A stretch of DNA of 64,000 nt from Pseudomonas saponiphila (GCF_900105185.1 NZ_FNTJ01000001.1:1065501-1129500); one strand, 5' to 3'; shown: positions 25,212 through 34,677, counted from the first letter of the stretch. Program-made: numbers and translations. The notes: generated by a model from the sequence alone, not told the origin.

Positions 25212-25922
25212 GTGAGCCGTCTCTTGATCGTGGACGACGACATTGAAGTCCTCGCGCTGCTGAAGAAATTCTTTGTCCAACAGGGCTATCAGGTGGCCGT
25301 GGCCACCGATGGTGCATCGCTGTGGGCGGCCCTGGAGCGGGAGGTGCCGGACCTGATCATCCTCGACCTGATGCTCCCCGGCGACAACGGCCTGACCCTG
25401 TGCCAGCGCCTGCGCCAGTTGCATGCCACGCCAGTGATCATGCTCACCGCCATGGGCGAGTTGAGCGATCGGGTGGTGGGGCTGGAGATGGGCGCCGACG
25501 ATTACCTGAGCAAGCCCTTCGATGCCCGCGAGCTGCTGGCCCGGGTGCGGGCGGTGCTGCGTCGGGCCGGGGAGAGCCGCCCGGTGAGTGGCGAGGTGCC
25601 GCGGCCGTTGATCAAGTTCGCCGACTGGCAGTTGGACCTGACCCGCCGCGAACTGCGCTCGCCGGACCAGGTGATGATTCCGTTGTCGGCGGGGGAGTTC
25701 GACCTGCTGCTGGTGTTTGTCGAGCATCCGCAGCGCATCCTCACTCGCGAGCAGTTGCTGGACCTGGCCCGAGGCCAGGCCCATGACGCCTTCGATCGTA
25801 GCATCGACGTCCAGGTCAGCCGTCTGCGGCGCAAGCTGGAGTTCGACACCAAGCGCCCGGCGATGATTCGTACCGTGCGCAACGGCGGTTACCTGTTCAC
25901 CCCCAGCGTGACCCGCCAGTGA
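25212..25922 (+). CDS. OmpR-family response regulator
   Basis: 236 residues with a GTG start. The receiver domain (1-120) has the acidic DDD near residues 8-10, the phospho-acceptor Asp in LIILDLMLPGDNG near residue 53, Thr in IMLTAMGE and Lys in LSKPFDARELL. The C-terminal winged helix (about 135-230) has LSAGEFDLLLVF and VDVQVSRLRRKLE-type recognition elements, ending with RTVRNGGYLF. The kinase gene downstream overlaps the stop by 4 bp. Stimulus unknown. Confidence 0.95.
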   Translation: MSRLLIVDDDIEVLALLKKFFVQQGYQVAVATDGASLWAALEREVPDLIILDLMLPGDNGLTLCQRLRQLHATPVIMLTAMGELSDRVVGLEMGADDYLSKPFDARELLARVRAVLRRAGESRPVSGEVPRPLIKFADWQLDLTRRELRSPDQVMIPLSAGEFDLLLVFVEHPQRILTREQLLDLARGQAHDAFDRSIDVQVSRLRRKLEFDTKRPAMIRTVRNGGYLFTPSVTRQ

Positions 25923-27259
25923 AGCTGATCAAGCCCCTGTGGCGCTATCGCCTGCGCGATACCGTGGCGCGCTGGATCGCCTTGACCATCATCATGGCCA
26001 TGCTCACCGCCCTGGCCTTCAATGCGCTGTTCGTGCAACTGGCCGGGGTCTGGGCCTATCCACCGCTGGCGGAAACCGGATTGCTGGAAAAGTCCGCAGC
26101 CATCGTGCGCATGATCGAAGCTTCGGAGCCCAGTCAGCGCCCGCGACTGGCGGAGGCGGTCAGCAGTGATCATCTGAGCATCGCCTGGCGGCCGACGCGT
26201 CAAGGATTTGCCCTGCCAGAGGTAGACGATCCGGAGTATCGGGTCGGCTCGGAAGGCATTCGCGCCATGCTGCAACCGCCCCAGCGACGTATCGAGGCTT
26301 ACCAGCCCAGCGACTGGCCGGGCCCGGACGGGCGTTATGCGCTGCTGGTGCAGTTGACCGATCAAAGCTGGCTGATGTTTTCCTCGGCGTCGCGCAGTTG
26401 GGGGCTGGAGGAGGGCACCCGCAACCTGATCGTGATCGCTCTGGTGCTGATCTCCACGGGGTTGGTGGCGCTGATCGCCACTCGCCGCCTGGCCAAGCCG
26501 TTGCAGCAGTTCGCTCAGGGCGCGCGGCGCTTTGCCGTGGATTTTCGCGCGCCGCCCATCGATCCGGTGGGGCCTCACGAGATACGTCAGGCGATCCTCG
26601 CCTTCAACGCCATGCAGGCGCAGTTGCAGCACTTCATCAAGGACCGCACGCAGATGCTCGCGGCCATCTCCCATGATCTGCGCACGCCCCTGACTCGCAT
26701 GCGCCTGCGTGGCGAGTTCATCGAGGATGAGGATCAGCAGCAACGGCTGTTCCGTGATGTCGACGAAATGCAGGCGATGATCAACTCGGCCCTGGAGTTC
26801 TTTCGCGACGATGCCAGGCTGGAGCAGGCCACCCAGTTCGATCTGGCGGAGTTGCTGCAGACCCTGGTGGACGACTATCGCGACCAGTCGATCCCAATCG
26901 CCTTCAGCGGGCCGTCGCGCCTGGTGTATTGCGGCCGGCCCCTGGGGCTCAAGCGGGTGATGACCAACCTGCTGGATAACGCGATCAAGTACGCAGGTGA
27001 GCCGGCCATTGTGCTGGAGCAGGGCGCCGATCATTTGCGGGTGCGGGTGCTTGATCGCGGCCCGGGAATTCCGCCCGAGGCACTGGAGCAGGTATTTGCG
27101 CCGTTCTACCGGCTGGAGAGCTCGCGCAACAAGAGTACCGGCGGCGTGGGCCTTGGGCTGTCGGCGGCGCGAGCCATCGTTCGCGAGCATGGCGGCGAGT
27201 TGCGTCTGTTCAACCGTGAGGGCGCTGGGTTGGAGGCGCGGGTGGAGTTGCCGCTATAG
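25919..27259 (+). CDS. EnvZ-type sensor histidine kinase
   Basis: 446 residues; the GTG start overlaps the regulator stop (GTGA). Helix 1 is at about residues 18-40, a periplasmic domain at about 45-160, helix 2 at about 172-192 (LIVIALVLISTGLVALIAT), then HAMP. The H-box is AAISHDLRTPLTRMRL; the N-box NLLDNAIKYA and G-boxes DRGPGIP and GGVGLGLSAA complete the ATPase. It autophosphorylates on the H-box His and passes phosphate to the regulator upstream. Confidence 0.95.
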   Translation: MKLIKPLWRYRLRDTVARWIALTIIMAMLTALAFNALFVQLAGVWAYPPLAETGLLEKSAAIVRMIEASEPSQRPRLAEAVSSDHLSIAWRPTRQGFALPEVDDPEYRVGSEGIRAMLQPPQRRIEAYQPSDWPGPDGRYALLVQLTDQSWLMFSSASRSWGLEEGTRNLIVIALVLISTGLVALIATRRLAKPLQQFAQGARRFAVDFRAPPIDPVGPHEIRQAILAFNAMQAQLQHFIKDRTQMLAAISHDLRTPLTRMRLRGEFIEDEDQQQRLFRDVDEMQAMINSALEFFRDDARLEQATQFDLAELLQTLVDDYRDQSIPIAFSGPSRLVYCGRPLGLKRVMTNLLDNAIKYAGEPAIVLEQGADHLRVRVLDRGPGIPPEALEQVFAPFYRLESSRNKSTGGVGLGLSAARAIVREHGGELRLFNREGAGLEARVELPL

Positions 27260-27301
27260 CCGCTGCCTGCGACAAGGCCCGAGGCGCCTGCCGGGCCTCG
27301 T

Positions 27302-27325
27302 CCAGGCCGGTTGATTCCGGCCTGG
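27302..27325. terminator. Hairpin between convergent genes
   Basis: CCAGGCCGG (27302-27310) and CCGGCCTGG (27317-27325) form a perfect 9-bp stem with a TTGATT loop, between the kinase stop and the convergent hypothetical gene. It could end transcripts from both sides; no long T run follows. Confidence 0.5.
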
Positions 27326-27344
27326 AGTGAATGCCGGTTGCCGA

Positions 27345-28073
27345 TCAGGACCAGTCGAAGCTGAACAGCACCAGGCCTTCCACCGGTTCGTAGAGCATCA
27401 CCACCCGGTCGGCGCCGCTGATGCCGTAATGGTAGGCGGGCACGCTGAGCACATGCTGAAAGCGCCGGCCCGCCGGGCTCAGAGGCCAGATATCGCAGTT
27501 GTCGTCGGACTCTTCGACGTCCATGGGGAACTCCACGGTTTCCACCCAGTTGCCGTAGCCCTCGGCTACACCGCCCATTTCCTCGATATAGGTCAGGCGC
27601 TGCCTGTCGTCCTTGGGCCAGGTCAGGTAGCCCAGTTCCTGATGGCGCTGGCGCGCGGTGAGGTACGCGGCGTGCTGCTTGCGATAGTGGTGTTGCAGGT
27701 TGGCGCGCTGGTTGCGTCGTGATTCGGGCAACTCGGCGTTGTCGCCGTGGAGGAAGAAATAGCGTGGGCTGCCACACAGGCGATAGCGGCCGTTTTCGAT
27801 CTTGAAGCCGATCCAGTTGGTTTTCAGCAGCTCGCTGCCGAACTCGTAATCGTCGGTCAACTCGCCCACCAGCCCCTCGTCGGGCTCGATAGGGCTCAGC
27901 AGATGCAGGCGGCCAGACCACTGGGGATTGATCAGGCTGGCATCGAAGGACAGCAGCGGTAGCAGGTGTTCGGCCAGCTCCTGCTGGTCGGCGACGAACA
28001 GTTCGCTGGCGTCCGGATAGGCGACGGCGCCGGCAGGCAGTTGAGTGAGTTCCGGGGTCTGGATGGTGGGCAT
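27345..28073 (-). CDS. Hypothetical cytosolic protein
   Basis: 242 residues, no signal peptide or membrane segment. It is rich in Tyr and Trp, with blocks TNWIGFKIENGRYRLCGSPRYF, YLTWPKDDRQRLTYIEEMGG and MDVEESDDNCDIWPLSP near the C-terminal third. The pattern vaguely recalls YwqG/DUF1963-like proteins of unknown role, but not enough to assign it. Its neighbours (AraC regulator, sensor kinase) are not informative. Confidence 0.6.
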   Translation of the reverse strand: MPTIQTPELTQLPAGAVAYPDASELFVADQQELAEHLLPLLSFDASLINPQWSGRLHLLSPIEPDEGLVGELTDDYEFGSELLKTNWIGFKIENGRYRLCGSPRYFFLHGDNAELPESRRNQRANLQHHYRKQHAAYLTARQRHQELGYLTWPKDDRQRLTYIEEMGGVAEGYGNWVETVEFPMDVEESDDNCDIWPLSPAGRRFQHVLSVPAYHYGISGADRVVMLYEPVEGLVLFSFDWS

Positions 28074-28122
28074 GCAACGGGTCCTTGATGGGGCACAGGT
28101 CAGGTGCGCGCGTTGGCGCGGT

Positions 28123-28965
28123 TCAGGCGTGGCAATTGCGAAAGCTGCCGGGGGTGATGCCGACGACTTTTTTGAAAGCGCGGGTCATGTGGCTTTGATC
28201 GAAGAATCCACAGTGAAACGAGGCTTCGGTGATACTCGCGCCGCTGCGCAACAGGTGCTGGACCCGGGCGATGCGGCGTTGGATCTGGTAGCTGTGGGGC
28301 GAGATGCCCAGGCTGTTCTTGAACACCCGGATCATGTACAGCGGCTCCAGGTTCACCTGGGCCGCCAGTTCTTCCAGGCGGATACTCTGTTCGAAGTCGT
28401 CGTCCAGTCGCTGTCTGATGCGTTTCACCGCCTCGCGCTCCTGGCGATCAGTGGCTGGCTGGTGCACGCCGTTTCTCTGGAACAACTGCGCCAGCAGTTC
28501 CAGCAGAATGCTTTCGCGCTCAAGGCTTGAGTCGGCGTGTTCGATCAGTAGGTGCTGTTGCAGGAACCAGTGGGCGAAGGTCGGATCTTCGCTCAGCACT
28601 TCGCGAAACAGGTGGATGTGATCCGCAGGGAAGCGCTGGCCGAGAATGGCCCGGTTCAGCCACTGCGGGTCCAGGTACAGCATGCGATAGACCCAGCCCT
28701 GGTCGCAGGCCTGGACGCCGTCGTGGATTTCGCCGGGGCTGATGGTGACCACGCAGCCCTGGGTCGCCAGGTGGTGGCCGCCGCGATAGAAGAGTTTTTC
28801 CACGCCGCCGCTGATGACGCCGACGGCATAGCGGTCATGGCTGTGGCGGCCAAACGACTGCTTTCTGTAGCGGGCCGCCAGCAGCTCGCAGTCGCCTTCC
28901 GGGATGCGCCAGAAGCGGGAGAAATCCCCTGGCGGTGCTGGGGGGCGGTTCTGGTGGGCATCCAT
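28123..28965 (-). CDS. AraC-family regulator with N-terminal cupin-like sensor
   Basis: 280 residues from the ATG at 28965. The N-terminal effector domain spans about 1-165 (SFGRHSHDRYAVGVISGGVEKLFYRG; PGEIHDG). The C-terminal double helix-turn-helix spans about 180-278 (RLEELAAQVNLEPLYMIRVFK; SITEASFHCGFFDQSHMTRAFKK). The end GITPGSFRN is canonical. It is divergent from the GST gene with 80 bp between starts, so the GST/EamA genes are plausible targets. Confidence 0.9.
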   Translation of the reverse strand: MDAHQNRPPAPPGDFSRFWRIPEGDCELLAARYRKQSFGRHSHDRYAVGVISGGVEKLFYRGGHHLATQGCVVTISPGEIHDGVQACDQGWVYRMLYLDPQWLNRAILGQRFPADHIHLFREVLSEDPTFAHWFLQQHLLIEHADSSLERESILLELLAQLFQRNGVHQPATDRQEREAVKRIRQRLDDDFEQSIRLEELAAQVNLEPLYMIRVFKNSLGISPHSYQIQRRIARVQHLLRSGASITEASFHCGFFDQSHMTRAFKKVVGITPGSFRNCHA

Positions 28966-29045
28966 TCCATGTCCAGTTTTGTGCAATACGCAGAGATTGC
29001 CGGCCGATAAATTTAGCACTCCTTGAACCCTGCGAGCTAGACGCG

Positions 29046-29672
29046 ATGAGTGTGATGAAACTGGTGATCGGCGACTACAAGAAGTCTTCCTGGTCGTTGC
29101 GGGCCTGGTTGGTCCTGGTCACTGCGGATGTGCCTTTTGAGGTCATCCAGATCAAGTTGGGGGAGCCGCAGACCGGCGAGCGAATCCTCGCCTATTCAGC
29201 GTCGGGCAAGGTGCCGGTGCTGCTGCAGGACGATCTGTCGATCAACGACAGCCTGGCGATCTGTGAATACGTTGCTGAACACTGGCCCCAGGCTCAACTC
29301 TGGCCTGCGGATGCCGGGCTCAAGGCACTGGCCCGCTCGGCCTGCGCCGAAATGCATGCCGGTTTCACTCAGTTGCGCACGCAACTGCCGTTCGGGGTCG
29401 ACCGTGGCGAGCCCGCCCAGGTGTTGAGCCCGGCGACCGAGGCCGAGATCCAACGGGTGTTTGCGATCTGGCGCCAGTTGCTGGCCAGGAGCCAATCCGA
29501 GGCGTTTCTGTGTGGAACCTTTGGGGTGGTGGATGCCATGTTCGCGCCGGTGCTGTTGCGCTTGATGCGCTATGGCATCGCCATTCCCGGGGATCTGAAA
29601 CCCTATGCCGATGCGGTGTTGCTGCACCCTCCGGTGTTGCTGTGGCTAAAACTGGCGATGCAGGAAATTTGA
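29046..29672 (+). CDS. Glutathione S-transferase
   Basis: 208 residues. The N-terminal thioredoxin-like domain (1-80) has KKSSWSLRAWL, where Ser15/Ser16 are candidate catalytic residues, then GKVPVLLQ with the cis-Pro, and INDSLAICEYVAE, the glutathione-binding Ser. The alpha-helical C-domain follows (GTFGVVDAMFAPVLLR). Cytosolic detoxification role is known for the family; substrate unknown. The EamA gene lies 49 bp downstream in the same direction. Confidence 0.9.
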   Translation: MSVMKLVIGDYKKSSWSLRAWLVLVTADVPFEVIQIKLGEPQTGERILAYSASGKVPVLLQDDLSINDSLAICEYVAEHWPQAQLWPADAGLKALARSACAEMHAGFTQLRTQLPFGVDRGEPAQVLSPATEAEIQRVFAIWRQLLARSQSEAFLCGTFGVVDAMFAPVLLRLMRYGIAIPGDLKPYADAVLLHPPVLLWLKLAMQEI

Positions 29673-29721
29673 ATGTCCGGCGCGCAAGGCAACAACAAGG
29701 TCAATCGCAGTGGGGGAATCC

Positions 29722-30621
29722 ATGTCGAGCAATAGAGCGTTAGTGGAGCTGACCCTGGGAGGGCTGATGCTCAGCCTGTCGGCCCTGGCAGTGGCCTTTG
29801 CCCATATCGGCGCGGGTGGAGCGGGCTTCTATCGCATGCTGTTCGCCTCGCTCCTGTTCTTGCTGCTACTCAAGGTGCGCCGCATTCCGGTGTTGCTCAA
29901 GAGTGCCAAGGCCCGGCGGTACACGGCCCTGGCCGGGGTGTTCCTGGCCATCGACCTGGCGCTCTGGCACCAGAGCATCTACATCGTCGGCCCGGGGATC
30001 GGATCGATTCTGACCAACTGCCAGGTGTTTTTCATGACCCTGCTGGGCCTTTATCTGCTCAAGGAAAAGCCTTCGCTCTACTTCCTGATCTCCATCAGCC
30101 TGGCGTTTGTCGGACTGTATCTGTTGCTGTTGCCGGAAATGAGCAGCGCCCTGGGCATCAAGGGCGTGGTGTATGGCGTGCTGTCGGGCCTGGCTTACGC
30201 CGTCTGTGTGTATTTCCTAAAGGTCAACACCCAGTTGCCTGACGGCGGTGGCGACAAGATCGCGCAGATGCTCAACCTGAGCCTGTGGGCTGCGCTGGTG
30301 TTGCTGGTGTATGCCCTGGCCATGGGGGAAAGCCTGGCCATCGTCGATGGGCTGACTTTAGTGATGCTGATCATCTACGGGGTGATGGTGCAGTTCGTGG
30401 GCTGGCTATTGGTCAACCGCTCCATCGGCGCCATCAGCCTGGGGTTGGCAGGGCTGATCCTGCTGCTGGAACCGGTGATTACCTACTTCGTCGACGTGGC
30501 GTTTCTCGGCAAGGCCAGCTCGGCGCTGCAGATCGTCGGGGCATTGCTGACGATCGTTGCCGTATACATCGGTTCGATCAAACCGCCGGTCAAGGTGACG
30601 CCGGGGACCGAGGCCGCTTGA
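29722..30621 (+). CDS. EamA-family (DMT) transporter
   Basis: 299 residues from the ATG at 29722, preceded by GGGGGA. Ten membrane helices in two EamA repeats (about 8-140 and 150-290) are apparent; the second ends with GLILLLEPVITYFVDVAFLG, a typical EamA feature. These inner-membrane carriers export metabolites or amino acids. A strong terminator follows at 30670-30707. Substrate unknown. Confidence 0.9.
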   Translation: MSSNRALVELTLGGLMLSLSALAVAFAHIGAGGAGFYRMLFASLLFLLLLKVRRIPVLLKSAKARRYTALAGVFLAIDLALWHQSIYIVGPGIGSILTNCQVFFMTLLGLYLLKEKPSLYFLISISLAFVGLYLLLLPEMSSALGIKGVVYGVLSGLAYAVCVYFLKVNTQLPDGGGDKIAQMLNLSLWAALVLLVYALAMGESLAIVDGLTLVMLIIYGVMVQFVGWLLVNRSIGAISLGLAGLILLLEPVITYFVDVAFLGKASSALQIVGALLTIVAVYIGSIKPPVKVTPGTEAA

Positions 30622-30669
30622 GGCCTCGATCGGATGCAGCGTCGTGATTCAGCGTCGTGCTGGATTTTT

Positions 30670-30707
30670 ACTGCGCCCAGACCCGCCTGTCTGTGCGCAG
30701 TTTTTTT
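30670..30707 (+). terminator. Rho-independent terminator after EamA gene
   Basis: CTGCGC (30671-30676) pairs with GCGCAG (30695-30700), extended by an inner CAGAC/GTCTG stem, followed by seven T at 30701-30707. This is a textbook intrinsic terminator on the plus strand, between the convergent EamA and PPK2 genes. Confidence 0.85.
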
Positions 30708-30715
30708 CCGGTCAT

Positions 30716-31786
30716 TCAGGCCGACAGGGCCTGGCGCGTAGCACCGGCATCCGCCGCGGCCTGGGCCTGGGTGCGTTCGTCCTCTTCCAGTACCCGCGAG
30801 GCTCGACCCACCAGCAACGGGTCGGGGGCATGGGCGACTTTCAGGTTCTTGCCCGGGTAGTCCAGCTCATGCAGGAAATGGCGGATGCAGTTGATCCGCG
30901 CGCGCTTCTTGTCGTCTGACTTGATCACCGTCCAGGGGGCATCGGCGGTGTCGGTGTGGAAGAACATCGCCTGCTTGGCGGCGGTGTATTCGTCCCACTT
31001 GTCCAGGGACTTGATGTCGATGGGCGAGAGCTTCCAGTGCTTGAGCGGGTCATCCCGGCGCGAGATGAAGCGGCGCAGTTGTTCTTCGCGGTTCACCGAG
31101 AACCAGAACTTGAACATCAGGATGCCGCTGTTGCACAGCATGCGTTCCAGCTCTGGAGTCTGGCGCATGAACTCCAGGTATTGCAGCGGCGAGCAGAATT
31201 CCATGACCCGTTCGACGCCGGCGCGGTTGTACCAGGAGCGGTCGAAGAAGACCATTTCCCCGGCGGTGGGCAAATGCTGGATATAGCGCTGGAAGTACCA
31301 CTGGCCCTTTTCCTGTTCCGAGGGCTTTTCCAGGGCGACGATCCGCGCGCCACGGGGGTTGAGGTGTTCCATGAAGCGCTTGATGGTGCCGCCCTTGCCC
31401 GCCGCGTCGCGGCCTTCGAACAGCACGACGATGCGCTGCCCGGTTTCCTTGACCCAGCTCTGCACCTTGAGCAGTTCGATCTGCAACTCACTCTTGGCCT
31501 TTTCGTACTCGGCGCGGCGCATGCGGTTGCGATAGGGGTAGTTGCCCGGCAGTGCGGCGGACACGCTGTCTTCATTGGAGCCGCGTGGCGCGCTGGCCAC
31601 TTGCAGGGCCATGGGCTTCTGGCTGATCGCGCCGATTTCGGCTTCAGAGGCCAGGCTTGCCACGCTTTTGCTGGCAACGCGCGGGCGCCGCGGGCGTGGT
31701 GTTGCGGCTTTGCGCGGGGCAGTGCTGGCGACCTTGGCAATTGGTTTGGGTGTTGGCAGGGGCAGGGCGCTGGATTCTTCACTCAT
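30716..31786 (-). CDS. ppk2: Polyphosphate kinase 2 (PPK2 family)
   Basis: 356 residues from the ATG at 31786, with AAGG upstream; a start 11 codons earlier (31819) is possible. The first about 80 residues form a low-complexity Lys/Arg/Pro/Ala tail. The PPK2 core follows: Walker A FEGRDAAGKGGTIKRF near residue 125, the PRGARIVALEKPSEQE lid, Walker B FFDRSWYNRAGVERV near residue 195, and FWFSVNREEQLRRF. It reversibly phosphorylates nucleoside diphosphates using polyphosphate in the cytosol. Confidence 0.93.
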   Translation of the reverse strand: MSEESSALPLPTPKPIAKVASTAPRKAATPRPRRPRVASKSVASLASEAEIGAISQKPMALQVASAPRGSNEDSVSAALPGNYPYRNRMRRAEYEKAKSELQIELLKVQSWVKETGQRIVVLFEGRDAAGKGGTIKRFMEHLNPRGARIVALEKPSEQEKGQWYFQRYIQHLPTAGEMVFFDRSWYNRAGVERVMEFCSPLQYLEFMRQTPELERMLCNSGILMFKFWFSVNREEQLRRFISRRDDPLKHWKLSPIDIKSLDKWDEYTAAKQAMFFHTDTADAPWTVIKSDDKKRARINCIRHFLHELDYPGKNLKVAHAPDPLLVGRASRVLEEDERTQAQAAADAGATRQALSA

Positions 31787-32241
31787 TGGGGGGGCCTTGG
31801 GTCGTGTACGAATGTTCATTGGTCAGTGTATGGAGGCCATCCCCACGCTCTTTGATTTCCATCAAGGTTGTGCGTGACACAAGCCTGTAGCGCAAGGCGC
31901 GCTACGGAAGCCGTTCCTGCTGATGCACTGCACCAACCCGGCCTCGCCCTGTGATGGTGGCGGCGATATTGCCGCCTATATCAATGCCCGGGGCGATATC
32001 GAGGCCTGGTTCTGCATCGCGTTCTTCGCCCTGCCGCCGCGGGTTGGCTTCGACACCCAGGCCGATAGCGGGGAGGCGCCGGGCCCGCTACCCTGGCGGA
32101 CGGGCGTTTGATAAACCTCTGGCGGGTGCTTCATACTTTCGACGCTGGCAATTTCTCATGGTGTCTGTCACTTGTGCCAAATCCACCGGGCAATCCGGCC
32201 AAGCAGTTTTCCGGTGTTCCAACACTTCGCAGAGACGGTAC
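31787..32241. other. 455-bp intergenic stretch between PPK2 and epimerase
   Basis: It holds a 7-bp stem (GTAGCGC at 31887-31893 with GCGCTAC at 31899-31905) and an open frame at 31923-32111 (62 residues, MHCTNPASPCDGGG...) that lacks a convincing ribosome site and family. I cannot support a gene here. It presumably holds the promoters of the two flanking divergent genes. Confidence 0.4.
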
Positions 32242-33210
32242 ATGACATCCAGCTTTAATATATTGGTCACGGGCGCAACGGGTTTTATCGGGCAAGCCCT
32301 GGTAAAGGAACTGGGTGCCAGAGGCGGTTTCAACGTTCGTTCGCTGTCATTGAAGAATGCCTCCAAGGCTGTCTTTGCCCCTGCGCCGGACGCTAGCGGG
32401 CAGGCTCCTGCGGCTAGTCATCTAGCCGATGATATCGATGTGGTCGTTCATCTGGCGGGGCGTGCGCATATCCTCAAGGAGACGGCCAGCGACCCGATGC
32501 AGCTCTATCGGGCCGACAACGTCGACAAGACCCTGGAACTGGCCAAGTGGGCCATGCGAAGTGGGGTCAAGCGTTTCGTCTTTGTCAGCTCCATCGGCGT
32601 CAATGGTTCCACCACCCAGGCCGGGCCTTTTAGCGAAGATTCCGCGCCGGCGCCAAAGGCGGACTATGCAGTCTCCAAGCTGGAGGCCGAGATTGCTCTG
32701 CAGGCATTGCTGCAAGGCTCGGCGATGGAACTGGTGATCATCCGCCCGCCGCTGGTGTACGCCGGCCATGCTCCGGGAAACTTCAGGCGCCTGATGCAGT
32801 TGGTGAATACCGGCCTGCCGCTGCCTTTCGCCCGGGTCGAGAACTCGCGCAGCATGGTCGCTCTGGAAAACCTGGTGGACTTTATTATCTGCTGTACCCG
32901 CCACCCATTGGCGGCCAACGAAACCTTCCTGATTGCCGATGGCGTCGATCTCTCCATCAGCCAAATTGCCCAGTACCTTGCACAAGGCCTGGGTCGTCCC
33001 TCGAGACTCTGGCCGGTGCCGCTTTCCATGATGGCCCTGGGGGCCAGGCTGCTGGGTGTCAAAGGCATGTTCGAGCAACTGTTCCAGTCCTTGACCATCG
33101 ACTCGAGCAAAGCCAGGAAACTGCTGCACTGGCAGCCGCCGGTGACGCCGCAGCAGGCCTTGCCCAAGGCCGGCGCGGATTACCTGGACGCCTCGCGGAA
33201 ACAGGTTTGA
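32242..33210 (+). CDS. NAD-dependent epimerase/dehydratase (O-antigen type, UDP-hexose epimerase-like)
   Basis: 322 residues. Extended SDR: NAD-binding ILVTGATGFIGQALVKELG at residues 6-24, DIDVVVHLAGRAHILKE near residue 65, the catalytic Ser in FVFVSSIGVNG and YAVSK with catalytic Tyr and Lys near residue 140, then VIIRPPLVYAGHAPGNFRRL. This subtype usually stands beside a WbpL-like glycosyltransferase in O-antigen clusters. Here no sugar genes follow, so it is an orphan or relic of a surface-polysaccharide locus. Confidence 0.85.
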   Translation: MTSSFNILVTGATGFIGQALVKELGARGGFNVRSLSLKNASKAVFAPAPDASGQAPAASHLADDIDVVVHLAGRAHILKETASDPMQLYRADNVDKTLELAKWAMRSGVKRFVFVSSIGVNGSTTQAGPFSEDSAPAPKADYAVSKLEAEIALQALLQGSAMELVIIRPPLVYAGHAPGNFRRLMQLVNTGLPLPFARVENSRSMVALENLVDFIICCTRHPLAANETFLIADGVDLSISQIAQYLAQGLGRPSRLWPVPLSMMALGARLLGVKGMFEQLFQSLTIDSSKARKLLHWQPPVTPQQALPKAGADYLDASRKQV

Positions 33211-33224
33211 AGGCTGACATCGGG

Positions 33225-33480
33225 CAACCATGACGCAGCGTCCGGAACGGCTTGCTCAAGCGATGCCCGAGCAACACCTGAGTTTGCGCTTGCCTGCCTC
33301 GGGAGGCCGTTTCAGGCAGGCGGCTCTCTGGTGGCAGGCTGATCAATGATGGCTCATGGCGGGTAGGCCCAGTATTGCGCTCAAGGGCCCGGGTAGTTGC
33401 AGCTCGAAACAGCGTGCCGTCGATGGCAATGCAAGCCACTCGGCCAATGGCAGTAGCTGGGTCGCAGTGCCACCCGGCGT
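33225..33480 (-). pseudogene. Possible IS4-like transposase fragment
   Basis: The minus strand of this otherwise empty stretch encodes an open frame with VACIAIDGTLFRAATTRALE, which resembles the first catalytic-Asp motif (DGTxFRxxDTxE) of IS4-type transposases. Another frame gives LGLPAMSHH. No start, ends or inverted repeats are visible, so it would be a decayed remnant. The assignment is by motif resemblance only. Confidence 0.35.
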
Positions 33481-34511
33481 CAATCCTGTAGTGGCGAGCG
33501 CTCCTTGGCCTGGTACTCGATCATCCATCCCGGGTATTCGATCTCGGGGGCGCTGATGGCGTCCAGTCTGGCGATATCCTCGGGACTCAGGCGCACTTGC
33601 GTGGCGTGCAGGTTGTCCTCTAGCTGATCAAGGCTCTTGGCGCCGATGATCACGCTCATCACAGCGTTGCGCTGCAGCAGCCAGGCCAGGGCGATAGCGG
33701 CGATGGAGTCGTTGTGGGCCTTGGCGATGGGCGCCATGGCCTCGACCAGGTCAAAGACCCGTTCCCCGTCTGCGGGCGGAAAGTCGAAGGTCGAGCGCCG
33801 CGCACCTTCGGGGAGATGGCCGTTGCGGGTGAATTTGCCAGACAGCAGGCCGCCGGCCAGGGGACTCCAGATCATGATGCCCAGACCCTGATCTTCACAG
33901 AGCGGGACTATTTCGCGCTCCAGGTCGCGGCTGGCCAGGTTGTAGTAGGCCTGTACCGTTTCGAAGCGGGCAAAGCCTCGTCGCTCGCTGATGCCCAGGG
34001 CTTTCATGATCTGCCATGCGGCCAGGTTCGAGCAGCCAAGGGTGCGGATCATGCCCCGCGACACGCAGTCGTCGAGGGCGCGCAGTGTCACTTCAATGGG
34101 CGTTTGGGAGTCGAAGCCGTGGATCTGGTACAGGTCGATGTGTTCCGTACCCAGGCGCTTCAGGCTCAGGCCCACCTGATCCATGATATGGCCCCGTGAG
34201 AGCCCCGCCGAGTTGGGGCCCGGGCCGGTCCTGCCGAATACCTTGGTGGCGATGATCACGTCTTCGCGGCGTACATCGACTTCGCGCAAGGCCTGCCCCA
34301 GCAGGACCTCGGACTGTCCTTCGGAATAGACGTCGGCGCTGTCGAAGAAGTTGACGCCGGCCTCGAGGGCGCGGGCCACCAGCGCGGTCGCGCCGCGCTG
34401 GTCAACCGTGCCCACGGTGCGCCAGAAGCCCTGGCCGCCGCTGAAGGTCATGGTGCCCAGACACAGCTCGGAAACGAACTGTCCGGTCTTGCCCAAGGGT
34501 CTATAGCGCAT
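33480..34511 (-). CDS. Aldo/keto reductase
   Basis: 343 residues. The AKR catalytic residues are readable: Asp and Tyr in FFDSADVYSEGQSE near residues 56-61, Lys in VIIATKVFG near 90, His in LYQIHGFDSQTP near 130. The C-terminal NADPH-binding part includes MSVIIGAKSLDQLEDNL. It is divergent from an AraC-type regulator 166 bp away, a common pairing with control by that regulator. Substrate unknown. Confidence 0.9.
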   Translation of the reverse strand: MRYRPLGKTGQFVSELCLGTMTFSGGQGFWRTVGTVDQRGATALVARALEAGVNFFDSADVYSEGQSEVLLGQALREVDVRREDVIIATKVFGRTGPGPNSAGLSRGHIMDQVGLSLKRLGTEHIDLYQIHGFDSQTPIEVTLRALDDCVSRGMIRTLGCSNLAAWQIMKALGISERRGFARFETVQAYYNLASRDLEREIVPLCEDQGLGIMIWSPLAGGLLSGKFTRNGHLPEGARRSTFDFPPADGERVFDLVEAMAPIAKAHNDSIAAIALAWLLQRNAVMSVIIGAKSLDQLEDNLHATQVRLSPEDIARLDAISAPEIEYPGWMIEYQAKERSPLQD

Positions 34512-34677
34512 GGTTTGTATCCTTCCTGTCTGGATATGGGGCCGCTCCGGTTATTGCATTCGGCACCTGAACTCCGGAAGCAGCATGTGCGTCAGGCAGG
34601 TGGAATTCTGGAAAACCTCGGTCAGACTGTGAATGCAGCCACGTCCTATTTTCTGTCGAGATCATCCGGAGTTGCCT

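Noticed and set aside
31923..32111. Possible 62-residue protein before the epimerase
   Set aside because: No ribosome site, no family, and uncertain composition; kept only as part of the intergenic description.
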